DNA of 64,000 nt from Candidatus Fredericiella danica (GTDB taxonomy: Bacteria > Chloroflexota > Anaerolineae > Caldilineales > Caldilineaceae): the NCBI GenBank assembly GCA_016713335.1, contig JADJPH010000007.1, positions 141,729 to 205,728 on the forward strand, written 5' to 3'. A program made the translations under genes and the position numbers. Of the stretch, positions 1 to 8,820 are shown one piece after another (the first letter of the stretch is position 1; the number at the start of each line of letters is the position of its first letter). The notes beneath the pieces were generated by a model. It worked only from the letters and a program-made list of their open reading frames with translations, was not told the DNA's origin and did not search any database.

Positions 1-1430
1 GGTTCCTTGACGGCGCGCACACACTGCGGGCTAAGGTGGCTGCCGCTGCCAGTGAGTGGCTACACTACGCACATATCAGTTTTGCCTTCGGTGACGATCC
101 GGATGCGCCGATCCGTATCACCTTTGCGGACGATGCGCTCTGGTCTTTTGTGGGGACAGATGCGCTGCTTGTCCCCAAAGACCAGCCGACGCTGAGCCTC
201 GGCGCGTTGACGACCCGAACCGATGCGGAGACGCTGCGCCGCGTGGTGCTGCACATGTTCGGGCACGTGCTTGGCCTGGCGCATGAACACCAAAGCCCGG
301 CCAGCGACATGCCCTGGAATATCGGAAAGCTGTATGCCTATTTCGCTGCAGCGCCTTTCCATTGGACTCAGCAGCAAGTTGACGCCAACATCCTCGCATA
401 CTATGCCGGCAACTGGGCGAACTTGGGAGACTTCGATCCACGGTCGATCATGTTGGCGCCAATTCCCGGTGCTTTGATCCTGGGTGACTTTGAAGTTGGC
501 TGGAATGCGCAATTGTCCCAGACCGATCTGGCATGGGTCGCCATGTGGTATCCACGGCAATCCCACAGCGCGCTGCCTGACGAAACCCCACCGGATGGCG
601 GCGATGGCGAAACGCAGGATCATTCGCCTGAGGGGACAGCCGCTTCCGTCAAAGATGTGGACGAACCTGAGGCGCAAAAGCCTGAACCCGAAGGTACCGC
701 CGAAGAGTTGAAAGAAGAACGCATCCGGTTGGACGTCGGTGTCCAGGAGTTGGTTTATCGGGACATTCCCTTTGATCTTGCCGTCGCCGTGCAGCAACCC
801 AGTGCACCGGCGCTTGCCGAGGACGGTCTGCCCATCGTGATCTCAAAACCAGGGGTAGTTTTTCGCCCCGACAGGGAAAGCGTCATTGAATATCAGATCG
901 AGGTGACCGGGGCTGACTGTGACATTGAGCCGCCCGCAGAGAAGATCCAGTTACATCGTGGCGAGAATGCAGCGCCCGTCTATTTCCGCGTCACTGCGCA
1001 TCGCACTGGCCAACAATCGCTCTTTGTGAAGGCTTATCAGGTGGATCACAAAGTGGCTGCGCAAACACGCGTCTTGATCGCGGTGCAGGTCCCGGTCGAA
1101 GAACAGCCAGATCAACCTACGTCGCCAGCAGCACGCGGCGCGCCGCCGGCGATGCTGTCCCCTGCTGAAGTGCAGCAGTTCGAGGCTGCGCTGCTGGGGG
1201 CATTCAATCGCAGCGAACTGAGTCGGGTCGTGTACGTGGGGCTGGCGGATGGATCTGGACACCATCGTGGCGCCAGGCAGCCTCGCCGGCGAAGTGCATG
1301 CGTTGGTGATGTGGGCAAATCGGCAAGAGAAGGTGGCTGCGCTGCTCAGGCGGCGCGGGCGCAGAATCCAGGGAATGATGGACTGCGCGAGTTTGCGAAG
1401 CGGATCGAGGTAGACGCTAATAACGAGTAG
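1..1430 (+). CDS. Matrixin-like metalloprotease homologue with C-terminal EAD1 domain (5' partial)
   Basis: The gene enters from the left edge; reading is open from base 3. The N-terminal ~170 residues resemble zinc metalloproteases of the astacin/matrixin class: FLDG start, IRITF, WSFVGTDAL, then HMFGHVLGLAHEH at about 252-290. The family motif is HEFGH, so the catalytic Glu is Met here (ATG at 255-257) while the three zinc ligands remain; peptidase activity is doubtful. An acidic Pro/Glu linker and a beta-rich region (about 700-1100) follow. The last ~90 residues (about 1153-1420) match the effector-associated domain 1 pattern: LSPAEVQQFEAALL, then in the shifted frame LDTIVAPGSLAGEVHALV, then ARAQNPGND. 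EAD1 is recovered only with two compensating frameshifts, near 1240 and 1350. EADs recruit effectors to NTPase partners in conflict systems; the partner is not in view. Confidence 0.72.
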   Translation, partial: FLDGAHTLRAKVAAAASEWLHYAHISFAFGDDPDAPIRITFADDALWSFVGTDALLVPKDQPTLSLGALTTRTDAETLRRVVLHMFGHVLGLAHEHQSPASDMPWNIGKLYAYFAAAPFHWTQQQVDANILAYYAGNWANLGDFDPRSIMLAPIPGALILGDFEVGWNAQLSQTDLAWVAMWYPRQSHSALPDETPPDGGDGETQDHSPEGTAASVKDVDEPEAQKPEPEGTAEELKEERIRLDVGVQELVYRDIPFDLAVAVQQPSAPALAEDGLPIVISKPGVVFRPDRESVIEYQIEVTGADCDIEPPAEKIQLHRGENAAPVYFRVTAHRTGQQSLFVKAYQVDHKVAAQTRVLIAVQVPVEEQPDQPTSPAARGAPPAMLSPAEVQQFEAALLGAFNRSELSRVVYVGLADGSGHHRGARQPRRRSACVGDVGKSAREGGCAAQAARAQNPGNDGLREFAKRIEVDANNE

Positions 1431-1480
1431 TGGAAAGCTACTGAGGGCGGGTCCAGCGCCCTGAACAAAGACTCTGGTTA

Positions 1481-2215
1481 TTAGTCAACGGGTGCGGAAT
1501 GATCGTCAACGAGACCCCCAGCCACCCACGCAATGGCGCGCTGCCAACTGTCGCGCTCTGCGCCCCATTCCTCTTTGCGGAAACGATGATCATACTTTCG
1601 AATGAACTCATCCATCTCAGCAATGAGCTCATTCAGGCGTGCCTGGGTGGTTTCTTGCAGGAAGCGATGCGCTGCCGGGTCTGTGGCCACCGCAAGGGCA
1701 GTGCGGAGGTGCGGCAGGCAGAAGCCGGATTGGGGCTGCGACAAGGCGGTGCGCAGGCGCTCGTTGCCGGACAAGTTTTCCACCACTGCGACCAGCGCCG
1801 CCCGCTCCATATCGCGCAAATAGAGACAGGCCGGACAAGGCTCGCGGGGTGCGATGCCTGCGTCCGCCATGGCGTCGCTTTCGGTGCGTTCGCTGCGCCC
1901 CTGCCACCAGCGTTTCTTTTCTGCCGGCGCGCTGTGATTCAGCGCAGTTGATATCTGTGCCAACAACCCACGGTAGATAATGGACATGCCGAGCAATGTT
2001 CCCCCCACTTCGGTTGCTTGCCAGGCATGCTCACCACAGAATCCGAAGCTGGCTTTTAGCCGGTTACGCGAGTGGGGATCGGTCACCTCTTCATACAGGA
2101 TGGAGGCCATAAAACGACCTCCCCAGCGGTCGGAGACGCGGCAGAGTGGGCAGCCGGGCTGTGCGCTGGCTTCAATGATGTCGTAGACCATCGACGGCGT
2201 GGGTGGTTGGGGCAT
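1481..2215 (-). CDS. DUF6062 family protein
   Basis: About 244 residues from the ATG at 2215, which has GGAGG seven bases upstream; a longer reading to 2245 lacks such a site. Paired cysteine motifs suggest metal binding: CPLC near the N terminus, CGEH, CPACLY in the middle and FCLPH later. The C terminus has the DYRF-like/DSWQRAI signature (YDHRFRKEEWGAERDSW). These are hallmarks of DUF6062 proteins, frequent in Chloroflexota, whose function is unknown. It reads towards the EAD1 gene and is followed by nothing in its own direction. The family is assigned from memory of the pattern. Confidence 0.7.
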   Translation of the reverse strand: MPQPPTPSMVYDIIEASAQPGCPLCRVSDRWGGRFMASILYEEVTDPHSRNRLKASFGFCGEHAWQATEVGGTLLGMSIIYRGLLAQISTALNHSAPAEKKRWWQGRSERTESDAMADAGIAPREPCPACLYLRDMERAALVAVVENLSGNERLRTALSQPQSGFCLPHLRTALAVATDPAAHRFLQETTQARLNELIAEMDEFIRKYDHRFRKEEWGAERDSWQRAIAWVAGGLVDDHSAPVD

Positions 2216-2248
2216 CGCGTCCTCCGGCAACCGGTGTGATCGCACCGG

Positions 2249-3041
2249 TCAAGGCGTATCCTGAAATAGGGAGTCTAGCGAGATCCGATAAGCGCTATCG
2301 GGGACGCTGAAATCTCCACGATATGGGTGATCCATGGCAAAGGTGACGAAGACCGCCAGCCCAGTAAAAGCGGCGATAAAGATCGTCATGGCCAGATGAA
2401 CCTTGAAATCTTCAAAATAGAGGAAGTAGGTGATCGTGAGGCTTAAGACGCTCCCGGCGATCACGACAAACCAGAGGGGCGCCGGCAAGCCATTGCTATG
2501 CTCCCCCGTGCGTATGCGGCGCTCCTCAACCAGGGTGCTAAATGAACTCAGTGACTTTGCAAAGATTTCATCGCGCACCACCCTTTTCCGCCGCATCCAG
2601 CAGGTGCTGCTGGAAGGTTGACAGCAGGGCGTCCCCTTCCGGCAGACTTTCCCCTTGCCGCTGCGCCGGCCATTCTACGTTCACAATCCAATTGGCATAT
2701 TCGCGTAGATCGTCGAGCAGTTGATTGCGCACCGCTTCCGGATAGGCGCTGACGTCGCGATGCAGCGAACCCAATGTGGCCGCTTCGATCAGTGTACGCT
2801 TGGTGGCATCCTGATAATCCTGCCATGCGGCAACTGCGATCAGGCTCAGCAAGAGTCCATAAAAGACATAGAGTGCAGAAATAAAGTAGCCGACTGGAAG
2901 ATTGCTGGCGTCATTCACAATGAACTTGCGGTAGATCAGCTTGCGCGTGAGGAATAGCCCTATCACTGCAAGTCCTGACCAAAGCCCGACAAATAACACA
3001 GCGAGCAACCATAGGGGGAGAGTGTAGAGCCAGTTCACCAT
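2249..3041 (-). CDS. DUF4239 (bestrophin-like) membrane protein, frameshifted
   Basis: The first frame (3041 to about 2570) has two N-terminal membrane segments and the DUF4239 core: VGYFISALYVFYGLLLSL, then a soluble part with ATLGSLHRDVSAYP, YANWIVNVEWP and QGESLPEGD. After one indel near 2580 the second frame (to 2249) gives FVVIAGSVLSLTITYFLYF, a second hydrophobic hairpin, and MDHPYRGDFSVP, typical of the family C terminus. The joined product is about 260 residues, the usual size. DUF4239 proteins are distantly related to bestrophin-like channels; their role is unknown. It lies directly downstream of the hydantoinase gene on the same strand. Confidence 0.68.
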
Positions 3042-3081
3042 GAGGATTCTCGATTAATTGATGGAGAAATACGCAATCCAT

Positions 3082-5138
3082 TCACCGAACTTCCAACACC
3101 AAGTTCCCAAACCGATCCACTTCCACCCCAACCAGGGTTGATAACGATCGTGGAATCGTACTGAAAGACGAGCGCCGGGCCGGCAACTGCGTTGCCGGGC
3201 AACAACCGATCACGGCGATAGCATGCGGTGGGGGTAGGGGCCGCTGGCTCAAACCAACAGGGGCGGACGGCGAGAAGGGCATTCTCCGGATCGCGCCCGC
3301 CGGCCGGGAGTGTGGGCAGGGCCAGTTGGGCGCCAGGTGCAGTCGCACGCAGGCGCAGCGTGACCGCCTCAATGGGTGCATGGGGCGTCGCATACCCGTA
3401 CCGCTGCGCATGGAGCGCATGAAACGCATCACCGCCCGCCGCGACCGCCTGTCCACTCAAGGGCAACCACAGTGGCGCCGTCAACTCGTAGCTCTGACCG
3501 CGATAGCGGAGATCGAGTGCTGCATTGCAGGTTGCCGCAACAATTTGCTCGGCGGCGAGCGTGGTCCGGAGCCGAGCCGCCAGCTCATCCAGCACCCCCT
3601 GCAATGAATCAGGGTCATCCAGGAGCACGTGCAGGGGGCGCAGCACGGATTGGGAGGCGTCCGTTTTGACGTCGGCCACCAGCATGCCAAAGGCGCTCAG
3701 CACCCCCGGAATCAGTGGGCACAGAATCCGAGGCATCGACAGGGACTCAGCCAGGTCGCAGGCGTGCAACGGCCCGGCGCCCCCAAACGGGAGCAGGGTG
3801 AACAGCCTCGGGTCATAGCCCTGCTCCACGGAGACCGTGCGCAGTGCGCGCTCCATCGTGGCATTTGCCACACGGACAACGCCCAGCGCGGCCGCCTCAG
3901 GTGTCAACCCAAGTTGCTTGCCCAACCCAGCGAGCGCGCGCTGTGCGGCGGCAGTCGATCCAGTTGTACGGCCCCGCTGCCACCGAGAAACCCGGCCGGA
4001 TCCAGGCGCCCAAGCACGAGGTTGGCGTCGGTAACCGTTGGCTCGCCCCCACCGCGTCCATAGCAGACTGGCCCCGGCACGGCGCCGGCGCTGCGGGGTC
4101 CCACCTGCAACGCGCCGCCGCGGTCGATAAAGGCAATGCTGCCCCGCCGGCGCCGACCGTATGGATATCGATGATCGGCAATCGCAACGGCAGATCGCCG
4201 ATCACGCTTTCCGCCGTCGTCGGAATCTGGCCCGGACACAAGCAGACATCCGTGCTTGTTCCCCCCATGTCAAACGTAAGGACGTTGATTGCAGCCGCGG
4301 CCGTGCCGTCCGCGTTCTGCGCCTGCTGCGCAACGGCAAAGGCTCCCACTGCGCCTCCGGCGGGACCGCTTAGGACGACACTGGCAGCCTGCGCTGCCGC
4401 CTGGTGAAGCCCAACGACACCGCCGTTAGATTGCATGATCTGGATCGGTGCAGGCGCCACGGCCGCCAGGCGGGCAAGGTAGCGCGCCACGAGCGGTTGG
4501 ACGTAGGCGTTGATGACGGTTGTCGCCGTGCGTTCGTATTCCCGGTATTCGGGGAGCACATCGCAGCTCAGCGAAATCGGCAACTCTGGCGCAAGCGCGC
4601 GGATCAGGGCTGCAACGCTGCGCTCATGGGCTGGGTTGCGGAACGAAAAGAGAAACACCACCGCCAAGCTCTCAACATCACCAGCCTCAAGTTGTTGCAC
4701 GATCGCCGGCACGGCGGATTCATCGAGTGCTTGGAGCACCTCACCCGTTGCTGCGAGCCGTTCCGGTATTTCCAAACGCAGTTCATCGGGTACGATCAGT
4801 GGGGCGCGCTGCTGGCTCAGGCGATAGAGGTGGGGGCGATTCTGCCGGCCGATCGCCAACACGTCGCGGAACCCGGCAGTCGTGAGCAGAGCCGTGCGTG
4901 CGCCGCGCCGCTCAAGCAGGGCATTGGTCGCCACGGTCATACCATGTATGATTGAAAATGCTGGGTGCTCCGAATCATCGCGTGCAAGCCCAAGCGCAGC
5001 CAGACCCTGCACGATGGCGCGACTTTGATCGTCCGGCGTGGTCGGTGTCTTGTAGATCAGCAATTCACCGTTTCGCCAGACGACGAAATCGGTGAACGTT
5101 CCCCCCACATCGATGCCAACCAGGACCTGTCCAGACAT
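3082..5138 (-). CDS. Hydantoinase/oxoprolinase subunit A (HyuA-like), several frameshifts
   Basis: ATP-dependent ring opening of hydantoins or 5-oxoproline is the family reaction, with ATP bound by an actin-like fold. The start MSGQVLVGIDVGGTFTDFV at 5138 holds the first phosphate motif. FDMGGTSTDVCL is the second, and PFGGAGPLHACDLAE lies in the C-terminal half. Three frame changes are needed: near 4150 (IDIHTVGAGG to GSIAFID), near 3920, and near 3130, where the natural end DRFGNLVLEVR is in another frame. The joined length is about 685 residues, normal for HyuA. The usual partner HyuB is absent on both sides, so the exact substrate is open. It is divergent from the BMP operon. Confidence 0.82.
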
Positions 5139-5164
5139 GTGGATCATTGTAGCGTGCAAGGGCT

Positions 5165-5193
5165 TTGCTTGCCAGTAATGCCTCAGGTATAAT
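5165..5193 (+). promoter_or_regulatory. Sigma-70-type promoter of the BMP transporter operon
   Basis: TTGCTT (5165-5170), a 17-base spacer and a perfect TATAAT (5188-5193). Transcription would start near 5200 and leave a ~127-base leader before the lipoprotein ATG at 5327. The divergent hyuA start lies at 5138, so this 190-base interval serves both genes. Confidence 0.7.
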
Positions 5194-5326
5194 TGGATGT
5201 AGCCAGCCTCTGTTGCGGCTCGCCCAGCAACCAATCTGCTGGATTTCACCACCCCTTATGTCGGTTTAGTGCAACCATCGGAAACTCAGTTTCACTTCAC
5301 AATTATTTAGGGAAGGAACGCACACT

Positions 5327-6421
5327 ATGCAAAACAAGCGAATGTACGGCGTAGTAGCAGTTCTCGCGCTGTTCGCCATGCTGTTCGGCGCTTGCGCGGT
5401 GCCGGCGACAGCACCCGCGGCGGCGCCTGCCACCGAGGCAGCGGCCAGCGAAGGTGACGCAGCCGCCGCAGCGCCTGCGATCAAGATCGGTCTCGTTACC
5501 GACGTGGGCCGTGTCAATGACCGCAGCTTCAACCAATCTGCGTGGGATGGTGTCAAGCAGGCGGGTGAAGCCCTTGGTCTGACCGAAGGCGACGGTTTCA
5601 AGTACATCGAGACGCAGGATGCCAAGGAATACGCTGACAATATCGCGCAGTTCGTCGATGCCGGCTTCAATGTCATCGTGACGGTCGGCTTTGCCCTGGG
5701 TGAAGCCACCACCAAGGCGGCGGGCGAGAACCCGGACATCTATTTCATCGGCGTCGACCAATTCCAGGGCGAGCCGCTGCCGAACCTGACCGGTCTGGTC
5801 TTCAATGAGGACAAGTCTGGCTTCCTCGCCGGCGCGCTGGCCGCATCAATGAGCAAGACCGGCACGATTGCCGCCGTGCTGGGCACCGACCTGGTTCCTC
5901 CCGTCGTGGCCTTCAACGAAGGGTACAAGGGCGGCGCCAAGTACATCAACCCCGACATCAACATCATTTCCACCTACCACCCGGGCGAGATCTCGCAGGC
6001 GTTTGTTGACCCCGAGTGGGGCGCAGCGACCGCCAAGCAGGCGCTCGATCAGAAGGCTGACGTGATCTTCGGCGCCGGTGGCCAGACCGGCAATGGCGCC
6101 CTCCAAGAAGTTGCAGCCGCGCCCGGCGCCGGCACCGATCTCTTCTGCATCGGCGTCGACACCGACCAGTGGGAGACACTGCCCGCAGCCCACCCGTGCC
6201 TGGTCTCCAGCGCGGTGAAGTTGATCACCCCGAGCGTCGTGGAACTGGTTTCGACCTATGCCGGCGACGGCTCCATGACCAGCGGCAACTACTTCGGCGG
6301 CGCAGGCCTTGCGCCATTCCATGACTTCGAAGACAAGATTCCGCAGGAAGTCAAGGACAAGTTGGCCGAGATCAATGCCGGTCTGACCGATGGCAGCCTG
6401 AGCACCGGCTATCAGCCTTGA
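5327..6421 (+). CDS. BMP-family ABC transporter substrate-binding lipoprotein
   Basis: Extracytoplasmic binding protein of the BMP/PnrA family, which usually captures purine nucleosides. Residues 1-22 are a lipoprotein signal with a LFGAC lipobox, followed by an Ala/Pro-rich tether. The mature domain begins IKIGLVTDVGRVNDRSFNQSA, the family signature, and holds GFALGEATTKAA, AGALAASMSKTGTIA and the ligand-pocket region GAGGQTGNGAL and CIGVDTDQW. At 364 residues the length is normal. AGGGAAGGA-type pairing (GGGAAGGAAC) precedes the ATG. First gene of the operon; a hairpin after its stop probably raises its yield over the permeases. Confidence 0.93.
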   Translation: MQNKRMYGVVAVLALFAMLFGACAVPATAPAAAPATEAAASEGDAAAAAPAIKIGLVTDVGRVNDRSFNQSAWDGVKQAGEALGLTEGDGFKYIETQDAKEYADNIAQFVDAGFNVIVTVGFALGEATTKAAGENPDIYFIGVDQFQGEPLPNLTGLVFNEDKSGFLAGALAASMSKTGTIAAVLGTDLVPPVVAFNEGYKGGAKYINPDINIISTYHPGEISQAFVDPEWGAATAKQALDQKADVIFGAGGQTGNGALQEVAAAPGAGTDLFCIGVDTDQWETLPAAHPCLVSSAVKLITPSVVELVSTYAGDGSMTSGNYFGGAGLAPFHDFEDKIPQEVKDKLAEINAGLTDGSLSTGYQP

Positions 6422-6443
6422 TCAAGATTGTTCGGTAGTCGTC

Positions 6444-6480
6444 ACGGGAGGCAGGCATCTGTTCTGCCTCCCGTTGTTTA
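6444..6480 (+). terminator. Intra-operon hairpin after the binding-protein gene
   Basis: Perfect 11-bp stem (6444-6454 with 6464-6474, ACGGGAGGCAG / CTGCCTCCCGT), 9-base loop and a short T-rich tail (TTGTTTA). Such a partial terminator or 3' stabiliser is common between a binding-protein gene and its permease genes. Confidence 0.72.
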
Positions 6481-6520
6481 TCCTCTAGATGCAATCCTCT
6501 GCTCAAGCGCATTCGTTGAC

Positions 6521-6552
6521 ATTGACAATTGACGATTGACAATTGACCATTG
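6521..6552. repeat. Four tandem 7-bp ATTGACN units
   Basis: ATTGACA, ATTGACG, ATTGACA, ATTGACC, then ATTG, ending 51 bases before the permease ATG. A related CAATTGTCAATGG stretch occurs at about 53459. No function can be assigned. Confidence 0.75.
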
Positions 6553-6603
6553 TCTTTGGCTTCGTTCGGGCAGTCGCTTCAGTCTTCTTGCAAGGGAGCG
6601 GTC

Positions 6604-7754
6604 ATGGCTGCAACTTCTGCCAAACGTTTGTACTGGACGCTTCTGATCCCGGCGCTGGCGGTCGTGACCGCGCTCTTCATCGGTGCGGTGATCATCTGGC
6701 TCACCAATGGCGCCTTCTCCGATCCGGTCGCCGCCTTTAACAAAGTCGTTGAGGCCTATGTTGGGCTCTTCCAGGGCGCCTTTGGGGGGCCAAAGGAATG
6801 GTCTGAGACCGTGCGCCGGATGACGCCCTTGATCCTGACCGGTCTTTCGGTTGCGATCGCATTCAAAGCTGGGCTTTTCAACATCGGCGCCTCCGGACAG
6901 TTCATTATGGGCACCGTCTTTTCGGTGGCGGTGGGGGTCAATTTTGAGGGACTGCCCCTGATCATTCACCTGCCTCTGGCGATCGGCGCCGGCATCCTCG
7001 GCGGCGTGATATGGGGCGCCATCCCTGGACTCCTCAAAGTCTTCACCGGCGCGCATGAAGTCATCACGACGATCATGCTCAACTATATTGCGAGCCTCTT
7101 TGCAGCCTGGACTGTCTACGCCGGTGGCACCCAAGGCCAGACGCCGGGACCTCTGTGGGACCGCACCGCTGGCCCCATCTCGGAAACGTCGGACGTCCTG
7201 ATTTCCGCCCGCATCCCGTGGATCTTTGCAGAACCTTACCGGGTCCATTGGGTGTCGTCATTGCGTTGGTCGTCGCCGCCATCATGTGGTGGGTGATCTA
7301 CAAGATGACGCTTGGTTTTCAGATTCGCACCGTCGGTGCGAACCCCAAGGCAGCGAAGTACGCAGGCATCAATGTCAAGTGGATGTTGGTGCTGAGCATG
7401 ATGATCGCAGGTGGTCTGGCCGGTCTGGCCGGCACCATTGAGACCCTGGGGCTGAACCACAAGTTTGCACCTGAGTTCACGGGTTCAGCCGGTTTCGACG
7501 GCCTCACCGTCGCCTTGTTGGGACAAACCAACCCGATCGGCGTTGTGGCATCTGCCTTCCTGTTGGCCTCGATGGATGCCGGCGCCTCGCAGATGCAGTT
7601 TGATTCCGGCGTTTCACAGGACATCATCCTGATCATCCAGGGCCTTGTGTTGGCCTTTGTCGCTGCGCCGCTGATCATCCGGCAGATCTATCGGCTGAAG
7701 AAACCGACTGGAGTCAGCGAAGAGACTGTCTTCAGTAGTGGCTGGGGAAAGTGA
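6604..7754 (+). CDS. BMP-type ABC transporter permease 1 (NupP/YufP-like), one frameshift
   Basis: Integral membrane subunit for nucleoside import. The start at 6604 (MAATSAKRLYWTLLIP) follows GGGAG. Helices alternate through the family motif PLILTGLSVAIAFKAGLFNIG and GQFIMG (about 6826-6910), then MLNYIASLFAAW. One indel near 7240 moves the frame: the first frame dies in a short tail while the second continues with VVIALVVAAIMWWVIYKMTLGFQIRTVGANPKAAKYAG, the cytoplasmic coupling region, to the stop at 7754. The joined length is about 383 residues. The next permease begins 7 bases later. Confidence 0.88.
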
Positions 7755-7761
7755 GGACGCC

Positions 7762-8820
7762 ATGACTATCGGCAAGCGTAAACTCAGCGTGGCGACCATC
7801 GTCATCATTTGTCTCCTGATTTTTATGGGTGTCATGGCGATCCTGGTGAACACCGGCACCCCACTTAGCGACAACAAGTGGCTACGGATTCTATTTGGCG
7901 TCAGCGCCCTCAACTTCACGCTGCGGGCAAGCATTCCTCTCATCCTCGGTGCACTCTCAGGCATTCTCTGCGAACGCACAGGGATCATCAACATCGGGAT
8001 CGAAGGGATGATGCTGGCCGGCGCTTTTGTCGCCTTTGTCGCCAAGGTTGCCACGAATAGTTGGGACCTGATGCCAAGCCTGGCCTTCGGCGTCGTCGCG
8101 GCCCTGGCCATCGGTGCGATCATGGGGTTGCTGCTGGCGACCCTGGCGATCCGCTACCGGATGGACCAGATCATCGCCGGCACCGTTCTGATCATTCTTG
8201 CCAGCGGCTTTACGGCCTATTTGTTCCAGCGCGATGCGGTCGCCCAGGGCAAATTCTCGCCCGTCGCCATTCCAGTTCTGGGTGAAATTCCCGTGTTGGG
8301 CGATGTGCTTTTCAACAACCCGCCCCTCACCTACACGGCCATCATCTTGGTTGTCGTCATTCAGATTGCGCTCTTCTATACACGGTGGGGGTTGCGTTCG
8401 CGGGCCTGCGGTGAACAACCACGCGCCGCGGATACGGTGGGCATCAACGTGAATCGCTATCGCTACATCAACACGATGCTCGGTGGGATGCTGGCGGCGC
8501 TGGGTGGCGCCTTCCTGGTGTTGGAAGCGGTCGGTCAATTCCAGGAAGGGATGACCGCCGGCCGCGGCTTCATTTCGCTGGCGGCGATGATCTTTGGCAA
8601 TTGGATGCCGTTGGGTGCAGCCGGTGCGGCATTGCTCTTCGGTTACACTCAGGCGCTGCAAAACGAACTGCTCCTCGCGGGCGTCACCACCATCCCGCGC
8701 CAATTTGTCTCCATGATCCCCTATGTGGTCACCATCATTGCCGTCTCCGGCTTTGTCGGCCGTGTGCGTGCGCCCGCCGCTGAAGGCAAAGTGTACCAGA
8801 CGGAAGGAGGCACCGAATGA
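7762..8820 (+). CDS. BMP-type ABC transporter permease 2 (NupQ/YufQ-like)
   Basis: Second membrane subunit, 352 residues, unbroken. The ATG at 7762 is preceded by GAGGA and lies 7 bases after the stop of permease 1; an earlier start would overlap. The family hallmark RASIPLILGALSGILCERTG is followed by INIGIEGMMLAGA, then ATLAIRYRMDQIIAG and the coupling region RACGEQPRAADTVGINV. About eight to ten hydrophobic helices are visible. Its TGA overlaps the ATG of the ATPase gene (ATGA), implying translational coupling. Confidence 0.92.
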   Translation: MTIGKRKLSVATIVIICLLIFMGVMAILVNTGTPLSDNKWLRILFGVSALNFTLRASIPLILGALSGILCERTGIINIGIEGMMLAGAFVAFVAKVATNSWDLMPSLAFGVVAALAIGAIMGLLLATLAIRYRMDQIIAGTVLIILASGFTAYLFQRDAVAQGKFSPVAIPVLGEIPVLGDVLFNNPPLTYTAIILVVVIQIALFYTRWGLRSRACGEQPRAADTVGINVNRYRYINTMLGGMLAALGGAFLVLEAVGQFQEGMTAGRGFISLAAMIFGNWMPLGAAGAALLFGYTQALQNELLLAGVTTIPRQFVSMIPYVVTIIAVSGFVGRVRAPAAEGKVYQTEGGTE

